A DNA stretch of 64,000 bases from Mycobacterium florentinum. GTDB taxonomy: Bacteria > Actinomycetota > Actinomycetes > Mycobacteriales > Mycobacteriaceae. Position 1 is the stretch's first letter. The number at the start of each line of letters is the position of its first letter. Positions 60,733 through 64,000 of the stretch are shown piece by piece. A program made the translations under genes and the position numbers. The DNA lies in assembly GCF_010730355.1 (NCBI RefSeq), contig NZ_AP022576.1:1364001-1428000 (forward strand). The letters are read 5' to 3'. The notes below the pieces were generated by a model that saw only the letters and a list, made by a program, of their open reading frames with translations, did not search any database and was not told the origin of the DNA.

Positions 60733-63588
60733 CTACACCGTTGTCAGTTGCCGGACGGGAGTGGTGTCGCTCTCTGGTTCTGGGGCAGCCTTCCTCATCT
60801 TGAAGGTGTTCAGCGGCCACCAGAACCAGCGACCCAGCGCGGCCGCGATCGCCGGTGTCATGAAGGCCCGCACGATGAACGTGTCGACGAGCAAGCCCAT
60901 CCCGATCGCGGTGCCGAACTGCCCGATCACCACCAGGTCACTGACGATCATCGACGCCATGGTCGCCGCGAAGATCAGGCCGGCCGCGGTGACCACCCGG
61001 CCCGACGCGCCCATGCCCCGGATGATGCCGGTGTTGAGGCCGGCCGGGATTTCTTCCTTCAGCCGGGAAACGAGCAGCAGGTTGTAGTCGGATCCCACGG
61101 CCAGCAGGATGATCACCGTCAGCGGGAGCACGATCCATTGCAGGCCCACCCCGAGGATGTCCTGCCAGAGCAGCACCGACAGACCGCATGCGGTGCCCAG
61201 CGACGCCAGCACGGTACCGACGATCACCAGGGATGCCACCAGGCTGCGGGTGATCAGCAGCATGATCGAGAAGATCAGGATCAGCGTCGCGATGCCGGCG
61301 ATCGTCAGGTCGATCTTCACGCCGTCCTGCATGTCGCTGTACATCGAGGCGGTGCCGGCCAGCGACACCTTCGCCGACTCCAGCGGAGTTCCCTTGATCG
61401 CATCGGCGACCGCCTGCTTGACGCCCTGGACGTGCTGGATTCCCTCCACCGAGGCGGGATCGCCCTGGTGGGTGATGATGAACCGGACCGCCTTACCGTC
61501 GGGCGAGACGAACATTTTCAGGCCGCGCTTGAAGTCGGGGTTTTTGAAGACTTCCGGCGGCAGATAGAAGCTGTCGTCGTTCTTGGCTTCGTCGAAGTAG
61601 TTGCCCATCATCGTGGAGCCTTCGGCGTTCTCTTGCATGTGCTGCTGAATGCCCGCCATGGAGCTGTGGGTGGACAGCATGTAGTCGCGCATTCTCTGCA
61701 TCGACTCGATGGTCTTGGGAAAGTCGGCGAGCAGTTGCGGCATCAAAATATCGAGCTTGTCGATGTCTTTGGTGGTTTTCCCGATGTCGTCGGCCATGAG
61801 GTCGATGTCGTCGAGCGTGTCAAAGATCGACCGCAACGACCAGCACACCGGGATGTCGAAACAGTGCTTCTCCCAATAGAAATAGGAGCGAATCGGGCGC
61901 CAGGTGTCTTCGAAATCCGCGATGTGCTGCCGCACTCCCTCGATATCACCTTGCAAGACGTGCATATCGCCGGTCATCTCGTGGGTGGTTGCGGTCATGT
62001 CCTTCATGACGCCATACATGTGCTGCATGACGGCGATCGTTCGGCCCATCTCGTCGGCCTGCTCGAGCATCGACGCCATGCTGTCGTTCATGAATTTCGC
62101 CGTCTGCAGGGTGCTCGAACTGTTCATGGCGATCACGAACGGGATCGAACTGTGCTCGATCGGCGCGCCCAGCGGCCGGGTGATGGTTTGCACCCGACCG
62201 ATGCCGCGTTCATGGAAGACGCTCTTGGCGATCCTGTCGATGATCAGCATGTCCGCCGGATCGCGCAGATCGTGGTCGGCCTCGACCATCAGCAATTCCG
62301 GATTCATGCGCGCCGGGGTGAAGTGCCGCTCGGCCGCTGTCTGCGCGACGTTGGCCGCGATGTCCGGCGGGGTGAACTTCTTGTCGTTGTAGGTCGGGAC
62401 ATAGGTCGTCAGACTGACGAAACCGATCACCGCGATAAAGAACGTCACGACAATGATCGGTACCGGCCACCTCGTCACCATGGTGCCGACTTTGCGCCAA
62501 CCCCGTTCCGACACTTGACGTTTCGGATCGAAGAAACCGAACTTGGATGCGACCGCGAGTAACGCGGGAGCCAGCGTCAGGCCCGCCAGCATCGTCACCA
62601 CCAAGGCGATGGCGCACGGGATGCCCATCGTCTGGAAGTACGGAAGTTTGGTCGCGGTCAGGCACAGGCAGGCGCCGACGATCGTCAGGCCCGACCCCAG
62701 GATGACGTGCACCACGCCGTTGTAGGCGCTGTAGTACGCCTGCTCTTTGTCTTCGCCACGGGATCGGGCTTCGTGATAGCGGCCCAACAGGAAGATGAAA
62801 TAGTCGGTTCCCGTGGCGATGGTCAGCATCGTGACCATGCTGACGGCGTACGGGGTCAGACCGATGATGTCCAGATTGCCGGCGGTCGCCACGATGCCTT
62901 CCGCGGCATACAGCTCGAAGCGGACCAATATCAACGCCAGGATCGCATTCTTCAGCGACCGGTAGATGATCAGCAGCATCACGAAGATGACGCCGATCGT
63001 GACCAGCGTCATCAGGTCCATGCTGTTGTGCGCGGCGATCAGCGTGTCGGTATTGAGCGCGGTGTTACCGGCCACGTAGGCCTTGACGCCCGGCGGAGGC
63101 GGCACGCTTTTGACGATCTTGCGGACCGCGGCGACCGACGCGTGGGCGGGCGTGGTGCCCTGCGCGCCGTCGAGGAAGACCTGCACGTAGGCGGCCTTGC
63201 CGTCCGGGCTCTGGGAGCCGGCGGCGGTCAGCGGGTCACTCCAGAAATCCTGGAGGAACTGAACGTGCTTGCTGGCCCTGAGCTTCTCGACGATCTTGTT
63301 GTAGAAGACGTGCGCGCTGTCCCCGAGCTTGTCGTCGCCTTCCAACACGACCATCGCCGAGGAGTCGGTGTCGAACTCCTGGAACTTGTGGCCGATGTTC
63401 ATCATGTCTTTGAAGGCGGTCGCGTCCCGCGGAGTCATGGGCACCGAGTGCTTGCCCGCGACCTCGCCCAGCGCCGGCGTGAACAGCGTGGTGCCGAGCG
63501 CGACGAGAATCCAGAACAGGATGATCGGCACCGCCATGACGCGGATCAGGCGGGCGATGCGGGAGCGAGAGCCAGGCTCGTTACTCAT
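60733..63588 (-). CDS. MmpL-family RND lipid transporter
   Basis: A 951-residue MmpL protein of the MmpL4/5 type with 12 predicted membrane helices. TM4 carries the proton-relay signature GTDYFIFLLGRYHEAR and TM10 [17 protein letters not shown]. The two periplasmic porter domains are at about 60-200 and 430-760; the second contains the long coiled-coil-like segment (MLEQADEMGRTIAVMQ; LDDIDLMADDIGKTTKDI) and a cysteine pair in HCFDIPVCWSL. Such proteins export siderophores, glycopeptidolipids or drugs. ATG overlaps the mmpS stop (ATGA). Confidence 0.95.
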   Translation of the reverse strand: MSNEPGSRSRIARLIRVMAVPIILFWILVALGTTLFTPALGEVAGKHSVPMTPRDATAFKDMMNIGHKFQEFDTDSSAMVVLEGDDKLGDSAHVFYNKIVEKLRASKHVQFLQDFWSDPLTAAGSQSPDGKAAYVQVFLDGAQGTTPAHASVAAVRKIVKSVPPPPGVKAYVAGNTALNTDTLIAAHNSMDLMTLVTIGVIFVMLLIIYRSLKNAILALILVRFELYAAEGIVATAGNLDIIGLTPYAVSMVTMLTIATGTDYFIFLLGRYHEARSRGEDKEQAYYSAYNGVVHVILGSGLTIVGACLCLTATKLPYFQTMGIPCAIALVVTMLAGLTLAPALLAVASKFGFFDPKRQVSERGWRKVGTMVTRWPVPIIVVTFFIAVIGFVSLTTYVPTYNDKKFTPPDIAANVAQTAAERHFTPARMNPELLMVEADHDLRDPADMLIIDRIAKSVFHERGIGRVQTITRPLGAPIEHSSIPFVIAMNSSSTLQTAKFMNDSMASMLEQADEMGRTIAVMQHMYGVMKDMTATTHEMTGDMHVLQGDIEGVRQHIADFEDTWRPIRSYFYWEKHCFDIPVCWSLRSIFDTLDDIDLMADDIGKTTKDIDKLDILMPQLLADFPKTIESMQRMRDYMLSTHSSMAGIQQHMQENAEGSTMMGNYFDEAKNDDSFYLPPEVFKNPDFKRGLKMFVSPDGKAVRFIITHQGDPASVEGIQHVQGVKQAVADAIKGTPLESAKVSLAGTASMYSDMQDGVKIDLTIAGIATLILIFSIMLLITRSLVASLVIVGTVLASLGTACGLSVLLWQDILGVGLQWIVLPLTVIILLAVGSDYNLLLVSRLKEEIPAGLNTGIIRGMGASGRVVTAAGLIFAATMASMIVSDLVVIGQFGTAIGMGLLVDTFIVRAFMTPAIAAALGRWFWWPLNTFKMRKAAPEPESDTTPVRQLTTV

Positions 63589-64000
63589 ACGGATTTCACC
63601 AAGCAGTAGATGAACGGTTGGTATTCGTCGAGACTGCGGTCGTCGCGGACTTGGCCGTCGACGATGACCCGGCACCGGATGTGGCGCATGCCGGTGTCGC
63701 CCTGGGCGACGATGTTGGCCGACATCGACGGCAGGGTCGTCACGATGGTGTACGACCACGGCAGCGGGGCGTTTTCGACGAGGTGGGGTTGCCCGTTTTC
63801 ATCGAGGTAGTTGACGCTGACGCTGCCACCGCCCGAGGGGGCCGTGATCTCGTAGGTGATGTGCTTTGGATTGAAGGGCTTCGTCTCGGCATTCACGTCG
63901 CCGTGCGCGACAGCCGTGTTGGCACCGAAGCTGGCGCGAACGCGAAGTACCACATATCCGCCGAGCGCGACGACGACGACAAGGAGTAGCGGTATCCACG
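63585..64000 (-). CDS. MmpS-family membrane protein (N terminus beyond window)
   Basis: The 137 visible residues of an MmpS accessory protein, cut at the right edge a few residues from its start. An N-terminal membrane helix (WIPLLLVVVVALGGYVVLRV) leads to the periplasmic beta-sandwich with KHITYEITAPSGGGSVSVNYLDENG, LPWSYTIVTTLP and IRCRVIVDGQVRDDRS. It works with the MmpL encoded immediately downstream, coupled by a 4-bp overlap. Confidence 0.93.
   Translation of the reverse strand, partial: WIPLLLVVVVALGGYVVLRVRASFGANTAVAHGDVNAETKPFNPKHITYEITAPSGGGSVSVNYLDENGQPHLVENAPLPWSYTIVTTLPSMSANIVAQGDTGMRHIRCRVIVDGQVRDDRSLDEYQPFIYCLVKSV

Noticed and set aside
1..64000. tRNA, rRNA, prophage or complete insertion sequence
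   Set aside because: No cloverleaf, ribosomal RNA, integrase or transposase sequence was seen on either strand.

Overview
The window is chromosomal DNA of a high-GC mycobacterium. The evidence is a PPE/PE pair, mmpS/mmpL genes, an EspB homologue, the PIM biosynthesis block (HIT gene, pgsA1, patA, pimA), and a gene order that follows the M. tuberculosis Rv2586c-Rv2614c segment: secD-yajC, gabT, fadD9, ruvCAB, the Rv2597-Rv2601 block, yebC, pdxT-tesB2-pdxS, PPE, then Nudix-pimA-patA-pgsA1-HIT-thrS. A catalase-related heme protein like M. avium paratuberculosis MAP-2744c suggests, by inference only, a slow grower near the M. avium complex.

Positions 1-26.3 kb are the conserved core, with local changes. 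A truncated mmpL 3' end sits directly behind gabT. Extra membrane-protein genes lie around ruvB. A PPE gene followed by a PE gene carrying a PE-PPE hydrolase domain takes the place of pdxH/PPE42. A LexA-type box precedes ruvC.

Positions 26.5-33.5 kb hold small redox and regulatory genes: a thioesterase, an aldo-keto reductase, a DoxX-like protein divergent from a cysteine-bearing HTH regulator, and an operon of 7Fe ferredoxin, a second cysteine-bearing regulator, a membrane protein, a cupin and a nitronate monooxygenase. Both divergent promoters carry strong inverted repeats.

Positions 33.6-42.2 kb look like an aromatic-acid catabolic module. An EthR-like regulator precedes pcaH-pcaG-pcaB (protocatechuate 3,4-cleavage). 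These are divergent from a five-gene, fully overlapping operon: ring-hydroxylating dioxygenase alpha and beta subunits, an 84-residue cysteine-free protein, a dihydrodiol-dehydrogenase-like SDR, and a class II aldolase/decarboxylase. The set is most economically read as converting an aromatic dicarboxylate such as phthalate to protocatechuate and then cleaving it. An IclR regulator, an ArsP/YraQ-type permease and an acyl-CoA synthetase follow.

Positions 45-57.8 kb carry SGNH hydrolase-DedA, TetR, a STAS-domain anti-sigma antagonist, TauE/SafE, the catalase-related protein, and a lipid or aromatic catabolic group (SDR, LysR, acyl-CoA dehydrogenase-fold flavoprotein, acyl-CoA ligase, RidA, two metallo-beta-lactamase-fold proteins, enoyl-CoA hydratase).

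Positions 57.8-64 kb hold a TetR, an orphan EspB-family secreted-protein gene behind a promoter with two inverted repeats, and a convergent mmpS-mmpL-tetR operon cut by the window edge. No tRNA, rRNA, complete insertion sequence or CRISPR array was seen. Many regulator genes have a TANNNT hexamer 6-8 nt before the start codon, the mark of leaderless transcription in mycobacteria.
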